From Granulosicoccus sp045106855 (GTDB taxonomy: Bacteria; Pseudomonadota; Gammaproteobacteria; Granulosicoccales; Granulosicoccaceae), in assembly GCA_045106855.1 (NCBI GenBank), contig JBGCFI010000045.1, forward strand, positions 17,166 to 81,165: a DNA stretch of 64,000 nt, written 5' to 3'. Position numbers and translations under genes: made by a program. How positions within the stretch are numbered: position 1 is the stretch's first letter; each line of letters opens with the position of its first letter. Under the pieces are notes generated by a model. It was not told where the DNA came from. It saw only the letters and a program-made list of their open reading frames with translations, and did no database searches. Shown one piece after another: positions 1 to 8,437 of this stretch.

Positions 1-1184
1 GCTAACCGGGCCGAATCCAGATGACCTTCTTCCATATCAAATTGCCAATGCCTTCGCTGGCGAGCTAAGAGAACACGCTGCAGCCTTGAGGCCAGACGCC
101 TGACAAGGCGCGAGTGAACATCAATGTGATCATCCAGCTGCGACCTCCACAGGGCCAGCGCCTCTTTATCGGCAAACTCCGAGGCATAACTCACTTCATC
201 AAACTCCGTGGTGTACGCCTTGTAGGTACATGTCTCCCCGTTGATGCGAATAACAGGATCACGACCCTGCCCGGGCGCTTCATCAACTTGCCGGTCAGCC
301 ATGTCGTCACCTTCCAGCGATTCACCCTCAGCTTCGGCGGACGTTTGTTCCTCATCCCTTGCAGGCTCGTTATCCTGGGATTTCGTCTCATCAGTCTCTG
401 GATTGTCGTCCGCGTCAGGCTCTTCGGCATCAAGGTCATCGTCCGGCAAATCATCGGCAACATCACCCGCATCAGTCGAACCGTCGAGCGCCAGTGCATT
501 TTCATCATCACCGCTGCTAGTCTGGCCCCACCGATCAAGCAGTGCCCGCACGGCTAAGGCATACGCCGATTGATCCTTTACCAGTGCAGACAGTTCATCC
601 ATTCGCTGACCAAAAGTTGACCACAGGGAGAGATATTCCGTGTTGTATTCAGCCTGTGGCATCCCTGACAAACGCTGGCGAAATGCCGACCGGCACAGAT
701 TCTGTGCAGCCTGCAACAGTCGCTCGATACTTGGATCTTTCGTCACGCGATCTACCGACGCGGATGCGTGGACCAAAGCATGCTCATAGGAAACTTGTCG
801 GGCATCCAGATTCCGCTCTACCCCTGCGAACTCATTGCACCCGATAGATTCATAGCGCTCCTGTTCAAAAATAGAGAAGATTGCGCGCTCCACCGATCCC
901 TGCGGGGCGAGCTGCTCGTGCATGGCCGGGTCATGGTGAGCATGTCGCAGCGCGATCGCGTCCAGCTCACCCCTGTGCGCACTAAGAGCCTCGGAAGACA
1001 TACAATCAGCCGCCAGCGGCTGCGCTTTAACGGTGCTCGATTCGGTGTTAACCTCTGCAGCGTTTGCGAGTGAGCGAATGCAGGCCTCAGCCACCGGCGC
1101 GCTTGGCGGCAAAAAATGCCCGGGCAACGCTCTGGCATCAGCGATCGCCTCGGGCTGCTTTGAGTTATTCACCATGCTCATCAT
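1..1184 (-). CDS. cobT: Cobaltochelatase subunit CobT, 5' part (runs off window)
   Basis: CobT works with CobS as the AAA-type chaperone pair that helps CobN insert cobalt into hydrogenobyrinate diamide in aerobic cobalamin synthesis. An uninterrupted minus-strand frame runs from ATG at 1184 (further in-frame ATGs at 1181 and 1175) off the left edge, about 394 codons. The N-terminal half is helical. An Asp/Glu-rich linker follows (about 320-480 in window coordinates), then the CobT signature YKAYTTEFDE and a block resembling RLVRRLASRLQRVLLA followed by WQFDMEEGHLD, which marks the start of the conserved C-terminal domain. The VWA/MIDAS part would lie outside the window. Divergent from the GTPase gene with 93 bp between starts. 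No good ribosome binding site is visible at any of the three ATGs. Confidence 0.85.
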   Translation of the reverse strand, partial: MMSMVNNSKQPEAIADARALPGHFLPPSAPVAEACIRSLANAAEVNTESSTVKAQPLAADCMSSEALSAHRGELDAIALRHAHHDPAMHEQLAPQGSVERAIFSIFEQERYESIGCNEFAGVERNLDARQVSYEHALVHASASVDRVTKDPSIERLLQAAQNLCRSAFRQRLSGMPQAEYNTEYLSLWSTFGQRMDELSALVKDQSAYALAVRALLDRWGQTSSGDDENALALDGSTDAGDVADDLPDDDLDAEEPDADDNPETDETKSQDNEPARDEEQTSAEAEGESLEGDDMADRQVDEAPGQGRDPVIRINGETCTYKAYTTEFDEVSYASEFADKEALALWRSQLDDHIDVHSRLVRRLASRLQRVLLARQRRHWQFDMEEGHLDSARL

Positions 1185-1277
1185 GATTGTCCACAATACT
1201 GATGCGTGTATCCTTGTACCGTTAATTGATTCAATTTCTTCCTACCACCTTCCGCCCGATTTAATTGCCTTACTGAC

Positions 1278-2996
1278 ATGTCAGAGCTTCCAGCGGCACA
1301 AATACACCGGCTTGAAACATGGGCCGAGCAAGCCATTGCTCAGGGCTGGTTAACCGAGGAGGCAAAACTCAACCTTCAATCGGCGAGCAAGGCAAACCCC
1401 GGACAGTTGTTCGAACAAGCAGATCGCCCTCTCGTGGCCGGATTGTTTGGTGGCACCGGCGTCGGTAAAAGCAGCCTGCTGAATCGCCTTGCCGGTGAAC
1501 CCGTGGCCAGGGCCAGTGCGGAGCGTCCAACGTCACGAGACATTACCGTATACGTACACAGATCGGTATCAGTCGACCGCTTGCCAGATAGTTTTCCCAT
1601 GCAGCGCATGCGCACCGCTTTACACAATAACGATGACTATCGACAAGTCATGTTTATCGACATGCCAGACTTCGACAGTGTAGAGGAGTCTAATCGAGAG
1701 CTGGTCGATTTGTGGTTACCCCATCTGGATGTCGTCATGTACGTTGTCAGTCCCGAACGGTACCGGGACGACAAGGGTTGGCAGCTCTTGAAGCATAATG
1801 TCAAGGAACATGCATGGCTTTTTGTGATCAATCAGTGGGACCGTGGCGCATCCGAGCAACGAGAAGATTTCATCGAGCAATTGTCAGCACAAGGGTTATC
1901 TGACCCGCTGGTGTTCTGCACCGACTGCATCAGTCCAGAGCACGCACCCGGCGCAGACCAGGAAGTTGCAACTGATGATTTCCCTGCACTGCGACAAAAT
2001 CTACTGACACTCTCCGACCAGCAAATAGTCGATCATCTGCAGAAATATGGCATTGTCGCTCGCCTGCGAAGTCTTAAAGCTCTCAGCGACGCCTGGTTAG
2101 ATCCACTGGCAGATGAGGCAAAGCTTGGAACTATGGTCACTCAATGGAAAACTTATTGTGCGGATCAGCATCCAGAGCTTGTTGACGCTCTGCAGTGGCC
2201 AATACAAATGCATGCGCAAGAGCACGTTAATGAGACGCCTTTCTGGCTTCGTTTATTGGGGCGCAATAGCCAGAGTTCCAGCGCTGATAAGAAAACATTA
2301 AACGCACTGACCCAATCACTCAGGGAGCGTCTAGACACCGGACTTGAACATTTTCTCAATCAGCAGGCTTATGAGCACGCATTACCGCTTGCAGCCATCC
2401 GAAAAGCGACTCATGACCCGCACGAGCTGGTGCTTTCCAATACCCGGCAAACCGTGGAAGATGCGCTGAACCAATCGCTGCTTAACCCAGGCAAACCCTG
2501 GCAACGAAAACTCTATTCCCTTATGGGCCTGCTTTGCATTCTTCTGCCACTTGCCTCGCTTGTGTGGATCAGTATCAGGGTCATTTCCGGGTTCGCCGAC
2601 GGCAGTAGTGATCCTGGGGCATACCTTGGCAGCAACTTCGCTGTTAATAGCGCGCTGCTGCTGGGTATAAGCTGGTTATTGCCCGCTTTGCTGCATACAA
2701 AACTGCAGCCCTCTCAACAACAGGCAGCGCACCAGGGACTGATAACGGGTACCAGAGATATGCTGCAACAATCAGAAACTCAAGTGACTCAGTCGCTTAC
2801 ATCCCTGTCAGAGCAAGCTAACCTTTTGCGCAAGGATTATCAAAATTTGTGGGCGGACTTACCGAACGATAATCTCACAGCGTTACCCGAACCCGTCAGA
2901 CGCATGCTGAGTGCTCAGATTTCGTCTGCACCTTCGCGACGACTGGACGTTCGAGCCAACACCCAGAGCTCTACCGATTCTGCACCACTGTCATAA
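1278..2996 (+). CDS. Membrane-associated GTPase (Era/YfjP-like G domain, two TM segments)
   Basis: 572 residues. The G domain shows a P-loop GGTGVGKS at residues 58-65, a G3-like DMPDFD near 128-133 and a G4 NQWD near 185. A helical region follows, with two hydrophobic segments near 420-440 (LLCILLPLASLVW) and 458-475 (SALLLGISWLLPALL), then a helical tail. The build is a cytosolic GTPase anchored by a membrane hairpin, as in dynamin-like or YfjP/DUF3482-type proteins. The role is unknown, with membrane remodelling or stress among the family possibilities. Its 3' end overlaps the convergent comF gene by 82 bp. Confidence 0.75.
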   Translation: MSELPAAQIHRLETWAEQAIAQGWLTEEAKLNLQSASKANPGQLFEQADRPLVAGLFGGTGVGKSSLLNRLAGEPVARASAERPTSRDITVYVHRSVSVDRLPDSFPMQRMRTALHNNDDYRQVMFIDMPDFDSVEESNRELVDLWLPHLDVVMYVVSPERYRDDKGWQLLKHNVKEHAWLFVINQWDRGASEQREDFIEQLSAQGLSDPLVFCTDCISPEHAPGADQEVATDDFPALRQNLLTLSDQQIVDHLQKYGIVARLRSLKALSDAWLDPLADEAKLGTMVTQWKTYCADQHPELVDALQWPIQMHAQEHVNETPFWLRLLGRNSQSSSADKKTLNALTQSLRERLDTGLEHFLNQQAYEHALPLAAIRKATHDPHELVLSNTRQTVEDALNQSLLNPGKPWQRKLYSLMGLLCILLPLASLVWISIRVISGFADGSSDPGAYLGSNFAVNSALLLGISWLLPALLHTKLQPSQQQAAHQGLITGTRDMLQQSETQVTQSLTSLSEQANLLRKDYQNLWADLPNDNLTALPEPVRRMLSAQISSAPSRRLDVRANTQSSTDSAPLS

Positions 2997-3781
2997 ATTT
3001 CTCGCGCTAATTCTCGGGCACTTGCACCGGTGGTTAACACATCGTCAATAATCGCCACCCGCTTACCCACGAGCGCACTGTCAGCGCGAAAGGCACCAAG
3101 TATAAGAAGCTGCCGCTCCTGTCGATTCAGACCAGCCAGAGACCCGGTATCCACTATTCTGCTGACCCGGCATTTCTCAACGCGTATACCAAGACTCTTA
3201 CCACACCAAAGGGCAAGGTCCATAGCCTGATTGAATCCCCGGCGCCGAAGCCGGCTCGCATGCAAAGGCATCGGCAACAGCATTTCCGGCAGAGAAACCG
3301 CATTATTCTGCCTTACAGCCTCTGCCAACAAGGTACCCAGTACACGTGTCAGCTGCCGATCTTCACGATACTTTATTCGTTTTATAAGCCTGTCGACGGG
3401 AAAAGCATATCGATAGGGTGCAATTATTTGCGTTAAATATTGTTCGGCCCCCAATGCGCAATCGGCGCAGTAGTTGCCTGACGAATGCAACGAAGGAGAA
3501 TTTTCATCATTACCCTTAGATCCTGCGCATGTGAGTGATGTGTGCTGATGCTCAATTCTGGTGGCCTGACTAAACTGTTCAAGGCCGCACCCAAGACAAA
3601 CGACGGTTGTCCGACGCGAACGATCTGTATGGAGACGCGCTTTGAACAATCGCAAGCAACTGGTACAAAGGTCTACTTCGAGTGTGGAAGATTGAGCGCA
3701 CAGTGCGCAGTATGTGCCAATAGTCAGGCACTTCGGGGCTTTCAAGGCCCAGTTCACCCAATCTGGGTGATAATTACGCAT
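2915..3781 (-). CDS. comF: ComF family protein (phosphoribosyltransferase-like)
   Basis: ComF/GntX proteins are cytosolic and linked to natural transformation and DNA uptake. The N-terminus has a double zinc-finger pattern of CxxC pairs (CALC, CTSC, CLGC, CADC). The centre carries IKRIKYREDRQL and PMPLHASRLRRRGFNQA, both ComF hallmarks. The C-terminus has the PRPP-binding loop IDDVLTTGASA. A longer frame begins at TTG 3787, but ATG 3781 is preferred because an AGGAG lies 7 nt before it. Length (288 residues) is slightly above the usual 230-250. The last 82 bp lie antisense to the GTPase gene. Confidence 0.87.
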   Translation of the reverse strand: MRNYHPDWVNWALKAPKCLTIGTYCALCAQSSTLEVDLCTSCLRLFKARLHTDRSRRTTVVCLGCGLEQFSQATRIEHQHTSLTCAGSKGNDENSPSLHSSGNYCADCALGAEQYLTQIIAPYRYAFPVDRLIKRIKYREDRQLTRVLGTLLAEAVRQNNAVSLPEMLLPMPLHASRLRRRGFNQAMDLALWCGKSLGIRVEKCRVSRIVDTGSLAGLNRQERQLLILGAFRADSALVGKRVAIIDDVLTTGASARELAREIYDSGAESVELWVLARTSSRREGADEI

Positions 3782-3804
3782 CAGCAAGCTCCTTTTGCTT
3801 ATGG

Positions 3805-3932
3805 TTTGTGTTGTATAGCCTACACTCCTTTTGCGGTAACAGCGGTGACGTTCGACTGGTTGTTGTTTTTTTCACACATTAATTGCGTGTATTAAGTTTA
3901 CAATCAGGGGATTAGGCGCTATACAACACAAA
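3805..3932. promoter_or_regulatory. Divergent promoter region with a 15-bp inverted repeat
   Basis: The 322-bp gap between comF and the first OmpA-like gene contains TTTGTGTTGTATAGC at 3805-3819 and its exact reverse complement at 3918-3932. A related AATACAACAAA follows at 3933-3943. The arms are too far apart (98 bp) for a terminator, so paired operator sites in a divergent promoter are more likely. No other gene was seen in the gap. Confidence 0.4.
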
Positions 3933-4103
3933 AATACAACAAAGTTGCAGGCAAAGAGCAACAGTCCCGCTGGTAACAGCAAGGCTTGAGTGATCGTCCG
4001 CAGATTTTGTTGGAGTTTTGAACTCTTCCGTGCTTGCCCAGCGTGCGCGGAGATCTATCAGTTACAAGTTTTTTAGAATCAATGTCAACTAGTGGGAGCT
4101 AGC

Positions 4104-4775
4104 ATGAATAGAAAAATCTGCACACTCAGTTCAATCGCGGCCTTACTAATAGGCAGCAGCATAGTCAACGCACACGAAGTGGCCCTACCCGGCACTATCG
4201 AGATTCCTGCTGGAAATAGCGGATACATCAATGCAGGCGGTAACGCTATCCGTACCGGTGGGGGCGACTGTCTCAAGCTTGGTGGTTTTAGTGAAGAAAA
4301 CCAGGTCAACGCCTGCGAAGGAATCGAAGAGAGCGCTGAGGTAGAAGAAGAAGTTGAAGCCGCGCCAGCCCCGGAACCAGCACCTGCTCCAGAACCTGTC
4401 GCGAAAGAGCCTATCGTTACAACAGCCACTCTGGGTGGCGAAGCACTTTTCGCTTCCAATTCTGCTGAATTGACTGCCGCGAGCCAACAGGCACTGGCAG
4501 AACTCGTCTCAGAACTGGAAAAGTATCAGGAAATCTCAGCGATCGAAGTTACAGGTCACACTGACTCTCTGGGCGAGGAAGGCTACAACCAGCAATTGTC
4601 AGAAGGTCGTGCAGCAGCTGTCGAAGCCTATCTGAAAGCCGCTTTCCCAAGCGCTTCGGTTAGCAGTCGCGGACTGGGTGAATCAACTCCGGTTGCCACA
4701 AACTCCACAAGAGAAGGTCGTGCGCTTAACCGTCGCGTAGAAGTGCAAGTGACTGCGAAAAGTATCACTGAGTAA
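4104..4775 (+). CDS. Exported OmpA-like peptidoglycan-binding protein, copy 1
   Basis: 223 residues from ATG 4104, which has GGGAG about 6 nt upstream; the longer GTG frame at 4092 overlaps that site. A signal peptide ends near SIVNA. The mature N-terminus is a short Gly-rich module with two cysteines (GDCLKLG and NACEG) that could form a disulfide. An Ala/Pro/Glu linker follows, then an OmpA C-terminal domain with VTGHTDSLG, NQQLSEGRA and LNRRVEVQV. It probably binds diaminopimelate in peptidoglycan from the periplasmic side. There is no N-terminal barrel and no lipobox. The next gene is a paralogue with the same domain order. Confidence 0.85.
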   Translation: MNRKICTLSSIAALLIGSSIVNAHEVALPGTIEIPAGNSGYINAGGNAIRTGGGDCLKLGGFSEENQVNACEGIEESAEVEEEVEAAPAPEPAPAPEPVAKEPIVTTATLGGEALFASNSAELTAASQQALAELVSELEKYQEISAIEVTGHTDSLGEEGYNQQLSEGRAAAVEAYLKAAFPSASVSSRGLGESTPVATNSTREGRALNRRVEVQVTAKSITE

Positions 4776-4795
4776 TACCCCTTAGCTTTACCCCT

Positions 4796-4845
4796 GGGCA
4801 GGCCGGCTATCTTAAAAATTACATTGCCGGTTCTGCCCTGTTTCT
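4796..4845 (+). terminator. Hairpin between the two OmpA-like genes
   Basis: GGGCAGGCCGGC (4796-4807) pairs with GCCGGTTCTGCCC (4825-4837) with a small bulge, followed by a broken T-rich stretch (TGTTTCTGTT). It may be an attenuating terminator for copy 1. Confidence 0.4.
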
Positions 4846-4931
4846 GTTATGAAACCTCATCGCGGCAGCAACGCAACATCCAAGCCCAATCTATACTACG
4901 CAATTAATCCCTACTACCTAGGAGAACCCTC

Positions 4932-5585
4932 ATGAATACTCGTACCGCTCTCGCAATGGGTGCATGTCTAGCACTAGCCTCCCTTGGCGTTTCTGCCCAG
5001 ACAGTTGTCGAAGGTAGTGTCGAATCCTCTGGCGACGGCTATGTCAACACGGGCGGCATGGTCCTGAAAACAGGGCTTGGTGAGTGCCTGCAGACCGGAA
5101 CATTCAGCGACGACAACGTTATCAACAAGTGTGCTGGTATAGATGATGACGTTGAAGAAGAGGTAGCGGCCGCTGTAGAAGAAGCGCCCGCAGCCCCGGC
5201 AGCACCCGCTCAGGTCGCCAAAATCGATACACGTGACTTCAGCGAAATGGCTTTGTTTGACACAAACTCGGCGACCTTGAACGCGGATGGACGTGGCGTG
5301 ATGAGTAGCCTGTTTGGCGCTCTGGCCGAGTACAAGGGAATCACGGGAATCAGTATCGTTGGCCACACTGACAGCCGTGGTAGCGACGAGTACAACCAGG
5401 CACTGTCAGAGCAGCGAGCTGCAACTGTCGCAGCAGAGATCAGCACTCAGTACCCGGATGCCAAAATCGACGTATCAGGTATGGGCGAAACTTCACCGAT
5501 CGCCAGCAACGATACTGCCGAAGGCCGACAACAGAACCGTCGCGTTGAGATTGAAATCACGGCAACACGCATGACGTTCAACTAA
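4932..5585 (+). CDS. Exported OmpA-like peptidoglycan-binding protein, copy 2
   Basis: 217 residues from ATG 4932, with AGGAG 7 nt upstream. A signal peptide ends near GVSAQ. The mature protein repeats the plan of its upstream neighbour: Gly-rich two-cysteine module (GECLQTG, INKCAGI), acidic/Ala-Pro linker, then an OmpA domain with IVGHTDSRG, NQALSEQRA and QNRRVEIEI. The pair looks like a tandem duplication that has diverged strongly at the DNA level. Each copy has its own ribosome binding site, with a hairpin between them. Confidence 0.86.
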   Translation: MNTRTALAMGACLALASLGVSAQTVVEGSVESSGDGYVNTGGMVLKTGLGECLQTGTFSDDNVINKCAGIDDDVEEEVAAAVEEAPAAPAAPAQVAKIDTRDFSEMALFDTNSATLNADGRGVMSSLFGALAEYKGITGISIVGHTDSRGSDEYNQALSEQRAATVAAEISTQYPDAKIDVSGMGETSPIASNDTAEGRQQNRRVEIEITATRMTFN

Positions 5586-5601
5586 GCATTAAACGTATCA
5601 T

Positions 5602-5686
5602 CAAAGAGGGAGTTTTTCTCTCTCTGTTTGAAATCTGCATCTCGCTATGTAGATAACAAAAGGCCGGCTATTGCTGGCCTTTTTTA
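5602..5686. terminator. Two terminator hairpins, the second bidirectional
   Basis: The first is a weak hairpin at 5604-5625 (AGAGGGAG / CTCTCTCT). The stronger one at 5658-5686 pairs AAAGGCCGGC with GCTGGCCTTT and is followed by T6. It has a T-rich flank on both strands, so it can serve the OmpA-like gene (plus) and the small lipoprotein gene (minus). Confidence 0.7.
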
Positions 5687-5741
5687 TTACCGCTTCTTTT
5701 TCCGAACCAACAAAGACGTACAAAGCCCCTGACGACCAGTC

Positions 5742-5912
5742 TCATGGCTTTTTCTTGTCGGGCACCACAACATCCACGGCGGTTTCCACCACGTCAGTAG
5801 CAATATCCACCGTTCCGACAACTACATCGGTTGCAATCCCTACCGCTGTACCAACAATGCAGCCTGAAAGCGCCATAGCGCAGCAAATAGCACTGATAGA
5901 TTTCAATAGCAT
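5742..5912 (-). CDS. Small lipoprotein (NF038104-type, 56 residues)
   Basis: ATG at 5912 is preceded by AGGAGA about 9 nt upstream. The product begins MLLKSISAICC and has the lipobox LSGC near residues 15-18, so the mature lipoprotein is only about 39 residues. The remainder is a Val/Thr/Asp/Ala repeat pattern (TAVGIATDVVVGTVDIATDV) ending in a lysine-rich tail. This matches my memory of the small NF038104 lipoprotein family found widely in proteobacteria. Function unknown. Confidence 0.75.
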   Translation of the reverse strand: MLLKSISAICCAMALSGCIVGTAVGIATDVVVGTVDIATDVVETAVDVVVPDKKKP

Positions 5913-6091
5913 GACTTCTCGTCTCCTGACCTTTTGGGGCCGTTGACTAGAAGCACTTGCAAAACTCGGCCCGGGTTAGCGACCAGGCAGCCGTGCGCAA
6001 TCCGTTAACACCAGATTCGAGCACACAAGCACCTTGGCTCCATAACTCTGCTATGGCCCGTGGAGCAGTTAAATCAAGTTAACTCCAGGCA

Positions 6092-6655
6092 CTACTGAGC
6101 CGGGCTAAGAACCAGATTAACAAAGTGAATGACGCCGTTGCTTACTACCCGATCCCTGGCAACAACGCGCGCACCTCCCACACTTAAGGTTCCATCGTCA
6201 TTCTGTTGAATAGCGATACTACCCATAGTCATTGGCAACATCCCCGGCATCAGATCAGAAAACGCTAACCGTCCGGAATACAGATGCAGTTTGACCAGAT
6301 CAATTTTTTGCTCAGCACTCATCAATTCAAATTCTTCATCACCAAACGCACCGTCAGTCGCTGCAAACAGGGTCCAGCCGACGCCTGCATTGTCACCTTG
6401 TAAAGCGTCAGCAAGATCAGCATCTTCAATCAATCGAAGCAGGGTTCCGTAATCCATATTCTCGCGCAGAAAGACAGACATGTTGTCAGGAGAAGGGGGT
6501 GGAACAACATCATTGGGATCAACAAACGGTACAAATGTTGTCGCCTCATCACCTCCAGAACATGCTGAAAGGCCTAATACGCTGAAGACAACGAAGGCAG
6601 CAAGTAATGTTCTTCCTGACATAAATGCATGCGCTACGAAACTGACAATATTCAT
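6092..6655 (-). CDS. FAS1 (fasciclin) domain lipoprotein
   Basis: 187 residues from ATG 6655, with AGGTAGAG upstream; a longer frame starting at 6697 lacks a ribosome site. A type II signal peptide ends in the lipobox GLSAC. A Pro-rich spacer follows, then one FAS1 domain: LFAATDGAF (H1-like box), VKLHLYSGRL, and the C-terminal H2-like VSNGVIHFVNLVL. FAS1 domains mediate adhesion or matrix contact at the surface. No operon partner is obvious; the next minus gene upstream ends 270 bp away. Confidence 0.8.
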   Translation of the reverse strand: MNIVSFVAHAFMSGRTLLAAFVVFSVLGLSACSGGDEATTFVPFVDPNDVVPPPSPDNMSVFLRENMDYGTLLRLIEDADLADALQGDNAGVGWTLFAATDGAFGDEEFELMSAEQKIDLVKLHLYSGRLAFSDLMPGMLPMTMGSIAIQQNDDGTLSVGGARVVARDRVVSNGVIHFVNLVLSPAQ

Positions 6656-6924
6656 TTTCTCTACCTGAAGGTGAGGTTGCCACTGTACGTTCGTCAAGCG
6701 TAACGGCCGGCTCAGGAGTCATTGTGGCGAGCAGGAAACACTGCGCTCAGTGCGATCAGCTGACCCTTGGCCTTAGCGAGGACGGTTGTAGACTATACCT
6801 TCGCACAGTTACGAGGTTGTGACAGAATTGTAAACAACTGTTGACCAAGGGCATGGGGAACCAACAGGTGTAAAACCCGCCGCATGTCACGGCGCAGTCT
6901 TGCCAGGTTTCTACAAGGCTTGCA

Positions 6925-7452
6925 CTATTTCGCGTCGGGCTCTGGCAAGCTCACTTTCACGGTGTATCCGTCCTTCTCGATCAACAATTGCTGATCCGAA
7001 ATGCCAGCGAGTACGGTTTGCCCATCGATAGACTCACCAAGACCAATCCGCCGCTCATCACCGGTAACCACGTACATAGGTTGCGATGCCGAAACGAATA
7101 CCAGTCGGCTCCCGAAAACCTCTTCAACATCAAGCGCTTTTACGAAGGTATCTACCTCATTCCCGGGTACCAACACCTCTTCATTCTTAACCACAGTCGC
7201 CGCTTCCGATTCAGAATTTGCACGTTCAATTTTCACGGCCTCATCATCAGTTGCCAGAACCGGAACATCCTGCACATCGGCTATTTGAACGACGTCGGGC
7301 ATATCGCCTGCACGGAATGTATCAACCAAACGATCTGCAATGACAAGACCGAAAGCCAGAACACCTAGACCAACAAGTATTTTGTTGAGGCTGCGCGGCC
7401 AGACTTCGCGGTTCTCGGCCTCGTTTTCTGTTGCATTGATTTCATCGTTCAT
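6925..7452 (-). CDS. Single-pass inner-membrane protein with GspC/HR-like C-terminus
   Basis: 175 residues from ATG 7452 (a TTG start at 7500 is possible but has no ribosome site). There is a short acidic cytosolic N-terminus, one TM segment (ILVGLGVLAFGLVIADRL, about 25-42), an acidic linker, then a small domain with GDERRIGLGESIDGQTVL and VKVSLPEP. The layout and the GESIDGQTVLAGI stretch recall the homology region of type II secretion GspC, which contacts the secretin N0 domain. That resemblance is by eye and not certain. It lies 86 bp downstream of a gene for a secretin N-domain-like protein, which fits a partnership. Confidence 0.5.
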   Translation of the reverse strand: MNDEINATENEAENREVWPRSLNKILVGLGVLAFGLVIADRLVDTFRAGDMPDVVQIADVQDVPVLATDDEAVKIERANSESEAATVVKNEEVLVPGNEVDTFVKALDVEEVFGSRLVFVSASQPMYVVTGDERRIGLGESIDGQTVLAGISDQQLLIEKDGYTVKVSLPEPDAK

Positions 7453-7538
7453 GGCATGCGCTCGCAAAAAACTATTGTTTGACAGGATTGCTCGACTCAA
7501 CGAGATGACGGGCTGAAATTACCTAAGAAAAATCCTGG

Positions 7539-8324
7539 CTAAAACGTCTCATAACCTGGAATATCAGTGACCCATCGTATTTGCTTTGGGCTGGATTCAG
7601 CGATAGAAACCGTCTCGGAAGCCTTGCTGGCCTCAATTTCTTTAATGGCATCATCGAGAATCGCCTGAGCTGCTGAATCGATGACGGTTTCCAGGGGTTT
7701 CACCTCGGCGTCGAGGACAGAATCAACCGTTTGCAACGCACTCACCGATGGCTCCATACCCTCTGTGGCAACCGAGATTTGTTGCGCAACTTTTGGTTCC
7801 GAGCGTGCCACAACCGAAATCAGCTCTTTTGCAAGGCGACTGACAAACGAAGGATGTCCACTGATAGTGACTTCATCATCATTAATATCCAGTTCGTTTC
7901 CGGGCAACAAATCATTGAGCAGTGAGGCCTTCATCTGATCATCCAGAGTCGCTTTGCCCAAGGCAATGGATGCACTGCTGCGTCCGGTTTCGGCAACCAC
8001 GCCCAATACCTTGTCATCCAGATCGAATAGAACAGGAAACTGATCCTCAACTGTCTTCAAGGTGTCAACCATAGAACCATTAAAGCGTCCGGAGATCTGA
8101 CCCTGAAGCTCACCTTGGATGGCAGCATCTCGTCCGGTAATCAAAGCAAGCTGTGAGACGAAAAAATCCAGCGATGCGTTGTCTACCCAAACACTGATGT
8201 TGGCATCACTCTGGACCTCAGAGGGCAGAACATCCTCAGCATGTGCGAGCCCACCGCCAACACAACAGCTTAGAGCCAGCAGGATTGTCCTGACAGTATT
8301 ACTAGATACTTTTGATGTATTCAC
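7539..8324 (-). CDS. Exported protein with secretin N0/N1-like domains but no pore domain
   Basis: 261 residues from a GTG start, with signal peptide cleavage near LAHA-ED. Residues about 35-110 resemble the N0 fold of type III secretins (ASLDFFVSQLALITG, then GQISGRFNGSM and VLFDLDDKVLGVV). Residues about 115-170 resemble the next N-domain, with DDEVTISGHPSFVSRLAKEL matching the VsGPPryVe signature of SctC. The protein ends soon after in a low-complexity tail, so the secretin pore is absent. Rhizobial RhcC1/NolW is a known stand-alone N-part of a split SctC, but no pore partner is visible here. Confidence 0.55.
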   Translation of the reverse strand: MNTSKVSSNTVRTILLALSCCVGGGLAHAEDVLPSEVQSDANISVWVDNASLDFFVSQLALITGRDAAIQGELQGQISGRFNGSMVDTLKTVEDQFPVLFDLDDKVLGVVAETGRSSASIALGKATLDDQMKASLLNDLLPGNELDINDDEVTISGHPSFVSRLAKELISVVARSEPKVAQQISVATEGMEPSVSALQTVDSVLDAEVKPLETVIDSAAQAILDDAIKEIEASKASETVSIAESSPKQIRWVTDIPGYETF

Positions 8325-8437
8325 TGAATCTGATTTCCCGGCGTTGGTTACCTTGCAGAATCAACGATGCTATACAAGCCAACGTTACCAAGCGTTTTTT
8401 AAATAGTGGTGTGCACCGATATTTTTAAGTTTTTGAT

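Noticed and set aside
191..1138. Several short frames on both strands at the left edge
   Set aside because: They lie in other frames of the partial cobT gene, whose continuous frame gives recognisable CobT sequence.
5671..5946. 91-codon plus-strand frame rich in Thr/Ser/Val
   Set aside because: It is antisense to the small lipoprotein gene, which has a ribosome site and lipobox; the plus frame has neither.
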